Positions 16,522 to 24,403 of a stretch of DNA of 64,000 nucleotides are shown here, in pieces. A program made the position numbers and the translations under genes. The DNA is taken from the NCBI RefSeq assembly GCF_000982825.1, contig NZ_CP011047.1, positions 1,798,001-1,862,000 on the forward strand, given 5' to 3'. The notes under the pieces are model-generated. The model saw nothing but the letters and a program-made list of their open reading frames with translations, had not been told where the DNA came from and did not search any database. Positions within the stretch are counted from its first letter, which is position 1, and each line of letters opens with the position of its first letter. The stretch comes from Cronobacter sakazakii. Lineage in GTDB: Bacteria; Pseudomonadota; Gammaproteobacteria; Enterobacterales; Enterobacteriaceae.

Positions 16522-16605
16522 CCCAGAGGTATTGATAGGTGAAGTCAGCGACTTAGCTGATCACAACACTTACACCAACCTGCGCGGATGCGCAGGTTTT
16601 TTTTT
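16522..16605 (+). ncRNA. omrB: OmrA/OmrB-type small RNA
   Basis: Begins CCCAGAGGTATTGATAGGTG, the conserved 5' end with which these sRNAs pair to outer-membrane protein mRNAs, and ends in the hairpin CCTGCGC-GGAT-GCGCAGG followed by nine T. The locus, between galR and aas, is the one used in E. coli. The GATAGGTGAAGTCA stretch is closer to OmrB than OmrA. E. coli carries two tandem copies; only one is seen here. OmpR activates these RNAs in E. coli; a TTAGTTACACTT stretch about 70 bp upstream could be an OmpR site but is unverified. Confidence 0.92.
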
Positions 16606-16768
16606 GCCTGCTTTCCGCCTCGCTATAGCCCTCCCGCTGCCTGAATCACTCACCACATTATTTATCGCGCTGGGCGTGACAATTTCTCCTGTCGCCCCTG
16701 TTCGCCGAGTCGTGTAATCTGCGATAACTATACTTAACCCTCGCTAAAGGAAAACAAAGGGCGTTGAT

Positions 16769-18928
16769 ATGGTTTTGAAATTTTTTCGTTGGCTGTTCCG
16801 TTTGCTCTTTCGCATTCAGGTATACGGAGATACCGGGCCGCTGACTCAGCAGCGCGTGCTCATCACGCCAAACCACGTATCGTTTCTGGACGGCGCGCTG
16901 ATGGCGCTGTTCCTGCCTGTCCGCCCGGTGTTCGCGGTCTACACCTCTATCAGCCAGCAGTGGTATATGCGCGCGCTGAAGCCGCTGATTGATTTTGTTC
17001 CGCTCGACCCGACCAAACCGATGTCGGTCAAACAGCTGGTGCGTCTGGTGGGCGAGGGGCGTCCGGTGGTGATTTTCCCGGAAGGGCGCATCTCTATCAG
17101 CGGCTCTCTGATGAAAATCTACGAAGGGGCGGGCTTTGTGGCGGCGAAATCGCAGGCCACGGTGATCCCGGTGCGTATCGAAGGCGCGGAGCTGACCTTC
17201 TTTAGCCGCCTGAAAGGCCTGGTGAAACGCCGTCTCTTCCCGCGTATTTCCATTCACATCCTGCCGCCGACCAGTATCCCGATGCCTGACGCGCCGAAAG
17301 CGCGCGACCGCCGCAAAATGGCGGGCGAAATGCTGCATCAGGTAATGATGGAAGCGCGCATGGCGGCGCGCCCGCGCGAGACGCTGTTTGAGGCGCTCAT
17401 TAATGCGCAAAAGCGCTATGGCGAGAGCAAAAACTGCCTGGAAGATATCAACTTCACGCCGGACACCTATCGCAGCCTGATGATGAAAACGCTGTTTGTG
17501 GGGCGCATTCTCGATAAATACAGCGCGCCACGCGAGGCCATCGGCCTGATGTTGCCGAACGCCAGCATCAGCGCCGCGGTGATTTTCGGCGCGGTGATGC
17601 GCGGGCGAATTCCGGCGATGATGAACTACACGGCGGGCGTGCAGGGGCTGACCAGCGCCATTACGGCGGCGCAGATCAAAACCATTTTCACCTCGCGCCA
17701 GTTCCTGGATAAAGGCAAGCTCTGGCATCTGCCTGAGCAAATCACCTCTGTGCGCTGGGTCTTCCTGGAAGATCTGAAAGGCGAAGTGACGGCGAAAGAC
17801 AAAGCGTGGATCTTCGCGCATCTGTTAATGCCGCGCCTCGCGCAGGTGGAGCAGCAGCCGGAAGACGCGGCGCTGATCCTCTTTACCTCAGGGTCAGAAG
17901 GCAACCCGAAAGGCGTGGTGCACAGCCACAAGAGCCTGCTCGCGAACGTGGAGCAGATCCGCACCATCGCGGATTTCACCGCCGACGATAAATTTATGTC
18001 GGCGCTGCCGCTGTTCCACTCTTTTGGTCTGACGGTCGGGCTGTTTACGCCGCTGCTGACCGGCGCGGAAGTCTTCCTCTACCCAAGCCCGCTGCATTAC
18101 CGCGTGGTGCCGGAGCTGGTGTATGACCGCAACTGTACGGTGATTTTCGGCACATCCACTTTCCTCGGTCACTACGCACGCTTCGCGCATCCGTACGATT
18201 TCCATCTGGTGCGCTATGTCGTGGCCGGTGCCGAGAAGCTGCAAGAGAGCACCAAACAGATCTGGCAGGATAAATTTGGCCTGCGCATTCTGGAAGGCTA
18301 CGGCGTGACCGAGTGCGCGCCGGTGGTGTCCATTAACGTGCCGATGGCGGCGAAGCCGGGCACCGTCGGGCGTATTCTGCCGGCGATGGACGCGCGGCTC
18401 GTTGAAGTGCCGGGCATTGAGCAGGGCGGACGTTTGCAGTTAAAAGGCCCGAACATCATGAAAGGCTATCTGCGCGTGGAAAACCCGGGCGTGCTGGAAG
18501 CCCCGGCGGCGGAAAACCCGCAGGGCGTCAGCGAGCCGGGCTGGTATGACACCGGCGATATCGTCGCTTTTGACGAGCAGGGATTTGTGCAGATCCAGGG
18601 GCGCGCCAAACGCTTTGCCAAAATTGCGGGTGAAATGGTGTCGCTTGAGATGGTGGAAAGCCTGGCGCTCGCCGTCTCGCCGGAGAAAATGCACGCCACG
18701 GCGATTAAACACGATGCCGCGAAAGGCGAGGCGCTGGTGCTGTTCACCACCGACCCGGAACTGACCCGCGAAAAACTGGCGCAGCAGGCCCGCAGTAAAG
18801 GCGTGCCGGAACTCGCGGTGCCGCGTGATATCCGCTTCCTCAAGCAACTGCCGTTACTTGGCAGCGGCAAGCCGGATTTCGTGTCGCTGAAAAAACTTGT
18901 CGACCAGGAAGAGACGCATCATGCCTGA
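16769..18928 (+). CDS. aas: Aas, 2-acyl-lysophosphatidylethanolamine acyltransferase / acyl-ACP synthetase
   Basis: 719-aa bifunctional inner-membrane enzyme, the same length as in E. coli. The N-terminal PlsC-type acyltransferase has NHVSFLDG (the H-x4-D motif, residues 35-42) and FPEGRIS. The C-terminal AMP-binding ligase starts near residue 235 and has FTSGSEGNPKGVVHSH near residue 372 and YGVTECAP near residue 510. It re-acylates lysophosphatidylethanolamine brought in by LplT. Its last 8 bp overlap lplT, so the pair is translationally coupled. Confidence 0.95.
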   Translation: MVLKFFRWLFRLLFRIQVYGDTGPLTQQRVLITPNHVSFLDGALMALFLPVRPVFAVYTSISQQWYMRALKPLIDFVPLDPTKPMSVKQLVRLVGEGRPVVIFPEGRISISGSLMKIYEGAGFVAAKSQATVIPVRIEGAELTFFSRLKGLVKRRLFPRISIHILPPTSIPMPDAPKARDRRKMAGEMLHQVMMEARMAARPRETLFEALINAQKRYGESKNCLEDINFTPDTYRSLMMKTLFVGRILDKYSAPREAIGLMLPNASISAAVIFGAVMRGRIPAMMNYTAGVQGLTSAITAAQIKTIFTSRQFLDKGKLWHLPEQITSVRWVFLEDLKGEVTAKDKAWIFAHLLMPRLAQVEQQPEDAALILFTSGSEGNPKGVVHSHKSLLANVEQIRTIADFTADDKFMSALPLFHSFGLTVGLFTPLLTGAEVFLYPSPLHYRVVPELVYDRNCTVIFGTSTFLGHYARFAHPYDFHLVRYVVAGAEKLQESTKQIWQDKFGLRILEGYGVTECAPVVSINVPMAAKPGTVGRILPAMDARLVEVPGIEQGGRLQLKGPNIMKGYLRVENPGVLEAPAAENPQGVSEPGWYDTGDIVAFDEQGFVQIQGRAKRFAKIAGEMVSLEMVESLALAVSPEKMHATAIKHDAAKGEALVLFTTDPELTREKLAQQARSKGVPELAVPRDIRFLKQLPLLGSGKPDFVSLKKLVDQEETHHA

Positions 18929-20114
18929 TTCGCAAAGCCCGAACGGCTCGCTGTTTTCGCGGGGAATGATGGCGGTTATCGTCGCGCAGTTTCTCTCGGC
19001 GTTTGGCGATAACGCGCTGCTGTTTGCCACACTCGCGCTGCTTAAACAGCAGTTCTACCCGGAATGGAGCCAGCCGGTGCTGCAGATGGTGTTCGTCTGC
19101 GCTTACATTCTGCTGGCGCCGTTTGTAGGCCAGGTGGCGGATAGCTTTTCCAAAGGCCGGGTGATGATGGTCGCCAACGGTCTGAAGCTGCTCGGCGCGG
19201 TGGTCATCGTCTTTGGCGGCAACCCGTTTGTCGGGTATACGCTGGTGGGCGTCGGCGCGGCGGCGTATTCGCCCGCCAAGTACGGCATTCTCGGCGAAAT
19301 CACCACGGGCGATCGTCTGGTTAAAGCGAACGGGCTGATGGAATCGTCGACGATCGCGGCGATCCTGATTGGCTCTATGGCAGGCGGCATGCTGGCGGAC
19401 TGGCATGTGGGCGCAGCACTTGGCGTCTGTGCGCTGGCCTATGCGGGCGCAGTTGGCGCGAACCTGTTGATCCCGAAACTGGGCGCCGCGCGCCCTGGCC
19501 AGTCGTGGCGCTTTGGCCCGATGACGCGCAGCTTCTTCACGGCCTGCCGCACGCTGTGGCATAACGACGAAACCCGCTTCTCGCTGGTCGGCACCAGTAT
19601 GTTCTGGGGCGCGGGCGTGACGCTGCGTTTCTTGCTGGTGCTGTGGGTGCCGGTGGCGCTTGGCATTACCGATAACGCCACGCCGACCTACCTGAACGCG
19701 ATGGTGGCGGTCGGCATTGTGGCGGGCGCGGGGGCTGCGGCGAAGCTGGTGACGCTGGAGCGTGTGTCGCGCTGTATGCCGGCGGGCATTCTGATTGGCA
19801 TTGCGGTTATCTTCTTCTCCCTGCAGCAGGCGGCGCTGCCCGCTTATCTGTTGCTGCTGCTGATAGGCTTTTTCGGCGGGTTTTTCGTGGTGCCGCTCAA
19901 TGCGCTGTTGCAGGAGCGCGGCAAGCGCTCCGTCGGCGCGGGCAACGCGATTGCGGTGCAAAACCTCGGCGAGAATACCGCGATGCTGCTGATGCTGGGG
20001 CTCTATTCGCTGGCGGTGAAACTCTCGCTGCCGGTGGTGGGAATTGGCGTCGGCTTCGGGGCGATTTTCGCGCTGGCCATCGCTGGCCTGTGGCTGTGGC
20101 GACGTAAACAGTAA
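18921..20114 (+). CDS. lplT: LplT, lysophospholipid flippase
   Basis: 397-aa major-facilitator-type transporter with about twelve membrane segments. It moves lysophospholipids to the inner leaflet for Aas. The start at 18921 (MPDSQSPNG) is chosen over the in-frame ATG at 18897 because it matches the family length and gives the common 8-bp overlap with aas. Conserved stretches include AQFLSAFGDNALLFATLALL and GAAAYSPAKYGILGE. Confidence 0.94.
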   Translation: MPDSQSPNGSLFSRGMMAVIVAQFLSAFGDNALLFATLALLKQQFYPEWSQPVLQMVFVCAYILLAPFVGQVADSFSKGRVMMVANGLKLLGAVVIVFGGNPFVGYTLVGVGAAAYSPAKYGILGEITTGDRLVKANGLMESSTIAAILIGSMAGGMLADWHVGAALGVCALAYAGAVGANLLIPKLGAARPGQSWRFGPMTRSFFTACRTLWHNDETRFSLVGTSMFWGAGVTLRFLLVLWVPVALGITDNATPTYLNAMVAVGIVAGAGAAAKLVTLERVSRCMPAGILIGIAVIFFSLQQAALPAYLLLLLIGFFGGFFVVPLNALLQERGKRSVGAGNAIAVQNLGENTAMLLMLGLYSLAVKLSLPVVGIGVGFGAIFALAIAGLWLWRRKQ

Positions 20115-20145
20115 AAAAAGACCCGCTCCGGCGGGTCTTTTTTTT
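20113..20145. terminator. Bidirectional terminator between lplT and tas
   Basis: Hairpin GACCCGC-TCCG-GCGGGTC with A run before and eight T after, immediately after the lplT stop and 27 bp from the convergent tas stop. Confidence 0.9.
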
Positions 20146-20171
20146 ATCACCAGCAAATTACGTTGCCGCGC

Positions 20172-21212
20172 TTACGGCGCCGGGTAGGTATAGACCTGAT
20201 GCACTGCTTCCAGCTCCGCCAGCACATCTTCACTGAGCGTCAGGTGCAGGCTTTCAACGTTGGTTTTCAGCTGTTCCATCGTCGTGGCACCGAGCAGCGT
20301 ACTCGCCACAAACGGCTGCTGGCGCACGAACGCCAGCGCCATCTGCGCCGGATCCAGCCCGTGGCGCTTCGCCACATCAACATACGCCGCCACCGCTTTT
20401 TGCGACTGCTCGCTGCTGTAGCGCGTAAAGCGGCTGAAAAGCGTATTGCGTGCGCCTGCGGGTTTCGCGCCTTTCAGGTATTTGCCGGTCAGCGTGCCGA
20501 ACGCCAGCGCGGAATAGGCCAGTAGCTCCACGCCTTCAAACTGGCTCACTTCGGCAAGTCCTACCTCAAAACTACGGTTCAGCAGGCTGTACGGGTTCTG
20601 GATGGTGACGATGCGCGGCAGATCGTGTTTATCCGCCAGATGCAGGTAGCGCATCACGCCAAAAGCGGTTTCGTTCGAGACGCCGATATAGCGGATTTTC
20701 CCGGCGCGCTGGAATTCCGCGAGCGCTTCCAGGGTTTCCAGCAGCGTGACGACCGGCGCGCTGTCGGTCCAGGTGTAGCCGAGCTTGCCAAAGCAGTTGG
20801 TCGGGCGCTGCGGCCAGTGCACCTGGTAGAGATCGAGATAATCGGTCTGTAAACGTTTCAGGCTGGCGTCGAGCGCGTCGCGGATATTTTTGCGATCCAG
20901 CGCCTGATTGGGGCGAATGCCGCTGTCGTTGTTGCGGCTCGGTCCGCTGACTTTGGAGGCGATCACCAGCTTTTCGCGATTGGCGCGTTTTTTCAGCCAG
21001 TTGCCAACATAGGTTTCCGTCAGGCCCTGCGTTTCCGGGCGCGGAGGCACGGGATACATTTCGGCGACATCAATCAGGTTTATGCCCTGGCTTACGGCGT
21101 AATCGAGCTGTTCGTGGGCGTCGGCCTCGCTGTTTTGTTCACCAAAGGTCATGGTTCCCAGCCCCAGCGTGCTGACTTCAAGTGAGCTATGAGGAATACG
21201 GTGATAATGCAT
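20172..21212 (-). CDS. tas: Tas, aldo/keto reductase family protein
   Basis: 346-aa aldo-keto reductase, same length as E. coli Tas. The NADPH-binding C-terminal region includes LLGATTMEQLKTN. The catalytic set is visible: Asp in NLIDVAEMYP with Tyr four residues later, Lys in VIASKVSG, and His in YQVHWPQRP. In E. coli it was found as a suppressor of tyrosine auxotrophy; the physiological substrate is not known. A single-gene unit. Confidence 0.92.
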   Translation of the reverse strand: MHYHRIPHSSLEVSTLGLGTMTFGEQNSEADAHEQLDYAVSQGINLIDVAEMYPVPPRPETQGLTETYVGNWLKKRANREKLVIASKVSGPSRNNDSGIRPNQALDRKNIRDALDASLKRLQTDYLDLYQVHWPQRPTNCFGKLGYTWTDSAPVVTLLETLEALAEFQRAGKIRYIGVSNETAFGVMRYLHLADKHDLPRIVTIQNPYSLLNRSFEVGLAEVSQFEGVELLAYSALAFGTLTGKYLKGAKPAGARNTLFSRFTRYSSEQSQKAVAAYVDVAKRHGLDPAQMALAFVRQQPFVASTLLGATTMEQLKTNVESLHLTLSEDVLAELEAVHQVYTYPAP

Positions 21213-21242
21213 AGCCGGCCTACCTTCTGTTGTTCAGTCCGC

Positions 21243-21259
21243 GTCAGGCCATTCCTGAC
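21243..21259. other. Short inverted repeat upstream of tas
   Basis: GTCAGG-CCATT-CCTGAC perfect 6-bp arms, 31 bp upstream of the tas start. It could be an operator or mRNA hairpin. No known family matched. Confidence 0.3.
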
Positions 21260-21319
21260 AAAGGAATATAAACATGGCAGAGGGGAGACAAAAGGAAAAG
21301 AGGCAAGGGAGAAAAAACC

Positions 21320-21346
21320 AAAAGGTCAGCGCGATGCTGACCTTTT
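21320..21346 (-). terminator. Terminator of ygdR
   Basis: AAAAGGTCAGC-GCGAT-GCTGACCTTTT hairpin just after the ygdR stop, followed on the minus strand by a T-rich run. Confidence 0.8.
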
Positions 21347-21348
21347 AT

Positions 21349-21567
21349 TTAACGCTCAATGATTTGCGAAACCTGATCGCGGTTTATCTGCATCTCGTTA
21401 CCCTGTGGGTCACGATAACTGACCAGACCGGTTTCGTCATCAACCTGCGGTTTGCCTTCAGTCAGGATCATCCGGCCATCTTTGGTCGCCATGACGTAAT
21501 CACTGCTACAGCCTGAAACCGCGAAGGCCAATCCGACGGCAGAAATTGCTACAGCCCATTTATTCAT
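21349..21567 (-). CDS. ygdR: YgdR, small DUF903 lipoprotein
   Basis: 72-aa lipoprotein, same length as in E. coli. The signal peptide ends in the lipobox VSGC (Cys19), followed by SSDYVMATKDGRMILTEGKP, the SH3-like DUF903 fold. The function is unknown. The ATG at 21567 is chosen because it gives a proper signal peptide; 25 upstream codons are not conserved. Paralogous to ygdI at 49379, with the same DGR..T.GKP...D..TG...Y.D..GN..QINR pattern. Confidence 0.92.
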   Translation of the reverse strand: MNKWAVAISAVGLAFAVSGCSSDYVMATKDGRMILTEGKPQVDDETGLVSYRDPQGNEMQINRDQVSQIIER

Positions 21568-21671
21568 TGTTTTTCGCCTCATCAGGAAGGGGTCCACGTA
21601 GAGTCTAGTAAAAAGCAGCGAGGCGGCGCGAAAAAGCAGCAAATTCTTAAAAGTTCAGGGGAATAAACAAA

Positions 21672-21691
21672 AACGCTCCCGAAGGAGCGTT
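21672..21691 (-). terminator. Terminator of ygdQ
   Basis: AACGCTCC-CGAA-GGAGCGTT hairpin 4 bp from the ygdQ stop, followed on the minus strand by TTTTGTTTATTCC. Confidence 0.8.
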
Positions 21692-21695
21692 CTGA

Positions 21696-22409
21696 TTACA
21701 GCGGTCTTTTCTTGTTGCGCAGCAGATTGAGGCTTTCCACGGCGATGGAGAAAAACATCGCGAAGTAAATGTAGCCTTTCGGCACGTGAATATCGAAGCT
21801 CTCCAGCATCAGGGTAAAACCCACCAGGATCAGGAAAGAAAGCGCCAGCATCTTCACGGACGGATGGCGTTCAACAAACTCGCCGATAGGGCGCGCGGCG
21901 AACATCATTACGCCCACTGCGATCACCACCGCCGCCATCATAATAAACAGATGATCGGAGAGACCCACCGCGGTGATAACCGAATCCAGACTGAAGATAA
22001 TATCCAGCAGCATGATCTGAATAATGGCGCCAAAGAAAGAGTGCACGTTGGTTTTCAGGCCTTCCTCTTCGCCTTCGATAGTCTCGTGGATCTCTTTACT
22101 GGCTTTCCAGATAAGGAACAGACCACCCAGTAGCAGGATCAGATCCCGCATCGAGATCGCCTGATCGAAAACGGTAAACAGCGGATTTGTGAGCTTCACG
22201 ACCCAGGCGATCGACGCCAGAAGCGCGAGGCGCATAATCATCGCCGCGCCGAGGCCCATTTTGCGCGCCAGCGCCTGCTGAGATTTCGGCAGTTTCGCCA
22301 CGACCAGAGAGAGAAAAATAATATTGTCGATCCCAAGCACAATCTCCAGCAGCGTCAGCGTACCGAGTGCCAGCCAGGCGTTGGGATCCGTTATCCATGC
22401 AAACCACAT
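21696..22409 (-). CDS. ygdQ: YgdQ, TerC-family integral membrane protein
   Basis: 237-aa TerC-type membrane protein, same length as in E. coli, with about seven membrane segments. Acidic in-membrane motifs LEIVLGIDNIIFLSL near residue 25 and DIIFSLDSVITAVG near residue 135 are typical and probably bind metal. TerC proteins are linked to metal efflux and loading of exported enzymes; the role of YgdQ itself is not established. Confidence 0.92.
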   Translation of the reverse strand: MWFAWITDPNAWLALGTLTLLEIVLGIDNIIFLSLVVAKLPKSQQALARKMGLGAAMIMRLALLASIAWVVKLTNPLFTVFDQAISMRDLILLLGGLFLIWKASKEIHETIEGEEEGLKTNVHSFFGAIIQIMLLDIIFSLDSVITAVGLSDHLFIMMAAVVIAVGVMMFAARPIGEFVERHPSVKMLALSFLILVGFTLMLESFDIHVPKGYIYFAMFFSIAVESLNLLRNKKRPL

Positions 22410-22487
22410 TCAAAAAAGTCCTGCTCAAAGAAACAAAACGCTAATTATATGCGTCGGGGGAGGGCTGTTGACAAAATTTTAAGGGAT

Positions 22488-23174
22488 TCATAACAAAAAA
22501 TGGCGCGCCAGCAGGGCGGCGGTGAAGTTTTTCTTCAGATAAAAGCCGCGCGGCAGCGTCATTATCGGCTCGCCATGTGCGCCGAACGCGGGCGTCAGCG
22601 CTTTGCTGTTGGCGGCTTTTGGACGCAGCTGCAATACCTCGCCGTGACGCGCGGTGATGCGCTCTACCTGACCTAACACAATCAAGTCCATTAACTCTTC
22701 CCAGTCACGACGCAGCTGATCGTCTTCCTGTGGCGATGGGCTCCAGAGCAACGGCGCGCCAACGCGGCGCTCTGCCAGCGGGATTTCGCGCTCGCCTTCT
22801 ACCGGCACCCACAGTACGCGTTTGAGCTTGTGGCGCACGTGACTGGTTTCCCATGTCACGCCGGTATTGCCGGTAAGCGGAGCGACGCACACAAACGTCG
22901 TCTCAAGCGGGCGGCCCTGGCTGTCGATGGGGATCGTTTTCAGCTCTACGCCAAGCGCTGCGAAATCCTGCTCGGGTTTACTGCCTGCGCTCGCGCCAAG
23001 CCAGCGCTCCAGCAGCACGCCGATCCAGCCCTTATCACGACGCAAATCGGCGGGCGTTTCGAGGCCTGCCAGCGCCGCCAGTTCGCCAAGCGTCAGCCCC
23101 GCCAACTGCTGCGCCTGATGCAGCAGCTGCGCTTCATCGACGGGCGGTTGAACAAGAGGAGCAAGGGAAGTCAT
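22488..23174 (-). CDS. mutH: MutH, mismatch-repair endonuclease
   Basis: 228-aa methyl-directed mismatch repair nuclease that nicks the unmethylated strand at hemimethylated GATC. The Sau3AI/MutH active site is visible as DFAALGVELKTIPID (Asp, then E-x-K, residues about 70-79). The ATG at 23174 (MTSLAPL) is chosen because it gives the family length (229 in E. coli) and a good ribosome site AGGTAA; 26 upstream codons are not conserved. Divergent from rppH across a 683-bp region carrying DnaA boxes. Confidence 0.94.
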   Translation of the reverse strand: MTSLAPLVQPPVDEAQLLHQAQQLAGLTLGELAALAGLETPADLRRDKGWIGVLLERWLGASAGSKPEQDFAALGVELKTIPIDSQGRPLETTFVCVAPLTGNTGVTWETSHVRHKLKRVLWVPVEGEREIPLAERRVGAPLLWSPSPQEDDQLRRDWEELMDLIVLGQVERITARHGEVLQLRPKAANSKALTPAFGAHGEPIMTLPRGFYLKKNFTAALLARHFLL

Positions 23175-23339
23175 AACGATTACCTTCTGTTTAAAAAATG
23201 AACAGCAAAATGCCTGCTTGTGGAAAGAGTTTACCTGCTTGTGAGCAAGCAATTCAATTACATGATTTTAAATGATTTTTATGAAAAAGAAGGATTTCTC
23301 AGACGTCAGAAATAAAGGTTGTTCAAATCTGGTCACCGA

Positions 23340-23700
23340 CAATAAACAGGATCTTACACCAGTTTATCCACAGAAAAATGGGATAACTGTGTAAATCCCT
23401 CACTACTGTTTCGATTTACAGCCTTGACGGACGGGGGAAAACGCCTTTTTCAACAAATTGTGACTAAGTTATTGGCATAATCTGTGGATAAAAACGACGC
23501 TGGTCGATCTTTCGTCAGAGTAAGGATCGTGAGTGTGACGATCGTCACACTGAGCGGTGAGTATCACGTTTTTTGTATTATAATTGTTTGAATAGCAATG
23601 CAATTTTTTCTATAAGAATAATCCCTGGTTTTGGGTTGTTTTGGGTTTTCCCTGGGAAATAAGACACTTCTTCACAAAGATATCCACAGAAAAAGTGAAT
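23340..23700. promoter_or_regulatory. DARS2-like DnaA-reactivating region (mutH-rppH intergenic)
   Basis: The 683-bp gap between mutH and rppH is gene-free and holds a DnaA-box cluster: perfect TTATCCACA at 23364-23372 (+), TGTGTAAAT at 23388-23396 (-, 7 of 9), perfect TGTGGATAA at 23483-23491 (-), TTCTTCACA at 23668-23676 (+, 8 of 9) and ATATCCACA at 23680-23688 (+, 8 of 9). In E. coli, DARS2, which regenerates ATP-DnaA and times initiation, lies in this same intergenic region and uses DnaA boxes plus IHF and Fis sites. Position and boxes support the call. IHF and Fis sites were not resolved by eye. Confidence 0.8.
23532..23551. promoter_or_regulatory. 20-bp perfect palindrome with CRP-type half-sites
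   Basis: AGTGTGACGATCGTCACACT is its own reverse complement and contains TGTGA-N6-TCACA, the ideal CRP core, plus a central GATC. It lies inside the DARS2-like region, 41 bp after the perfect minus-strand DnaA box and 306 bp upstream of rppH. Confidence 0.6.
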
Positions 23701-23857
23701 AAAAGCGGGTCTTAATCGCTTCCCCTGTTTATAACCCCGCATATTTTTGTGAGTTATTCAAATGTTATTCCTGTTCACAGCGGCTAACAGAGTGGTTTAC
23801 CGTCAATGAGGAGTATGAAACAATCGTTACTATCCAGGTTTATTTTGAGGTAGTCCG

Positions 23858-24391
23858 GTGATCGATGATGATGGCTACCGCCCGAATGTTGGTATCGTGA
23901 TCTGTAATCGTCAGGGACAGGTAATGTGGGCCAGGCGTTTTGGTCAGCACTCCTGGCAATTTCCGCAAGGGGGTATTAATCCTGGCGAGTCGGCGGAGCA
24001 GGCGATGTACCGCGAGCTTTTCGAAGAGGTCGGTTTACAACGAAAAGATGTGCGCATCCTTGCGACTACCCGAAACTGGTTACGTTACAAATTACCAAAA
24101 CGTTTGGTGCGTTGGGACACAAAGCCGGTATGTATCGGCCAGAAACAAAAGTGGTTTCTTCTGCAGTTAATGAGCAACGACGCCGATATCAACATGCAAA
24201 CCAGCAGTACGCCAGAATTTGACGGCTGGCGGTGGGTAAGCTTCTGGTATCCGGTGCGCCAGGTGGTCTCTTTCAAGCGCGATGTCTATCGTCGAGTGAT
24301 GAAAGAGTTCGCAAGCGTTGTGATGCCGTTGCAAGAGAGCGCGCCACCGCAGCGTAATCCTTCGCCTGCCTGGCGACGTAAAAGAGGTTAA
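23858..24391 (+). CDS. rppH: RppH, RNA 5' pyrophosphohydrolase
   Basis: 177-aa Nudix enzyme that removes pyrophosphate from mRNA 5' ends and so opens the way to RNase E decay. The Nudix box is GGINPGESAEQAMYRELFEE, completed by VGL. GTG start (MIDDDGYRPNVGIV) with GAGG upstream; this matches the family start. Followed 12 bp later by ptsP, the usual pair. Confidence 0.95.
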   Translation: MIDDDGYRPNVGIVICNRQGQVMWARRFGQHSWQFPQGGINPGESAEQAMYRELFEEVGLQRKDVRILATTRNWLRYKLPKRLVRWDTKPVCIGQKQKWFLLQLMSNDADINMQTSSTPEFDGWRWVSFWYPVRQVVSFKRDVYRRVMKEFASVVMPLQESAPPQRNPSPAWRRKRG

Positions 24392-24403
24392 GCCACGCAA
24401 ATT

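Noticed and set aside
16658..17821. Antisense open frame opposite aas
   Set aside because: Shadow of aas in GC-rich DNA, with Arg/His-rich translation and no homology pattern.
18840..20156. Long antisense open frame (438 codons) opposite lplT
   Set aside because: It mirrors the codon structure of lplT, a well-recognised gene, and encodes a low-complexity Arg/His/Gln-rich product, as expected from a GC-rich antisense frame.
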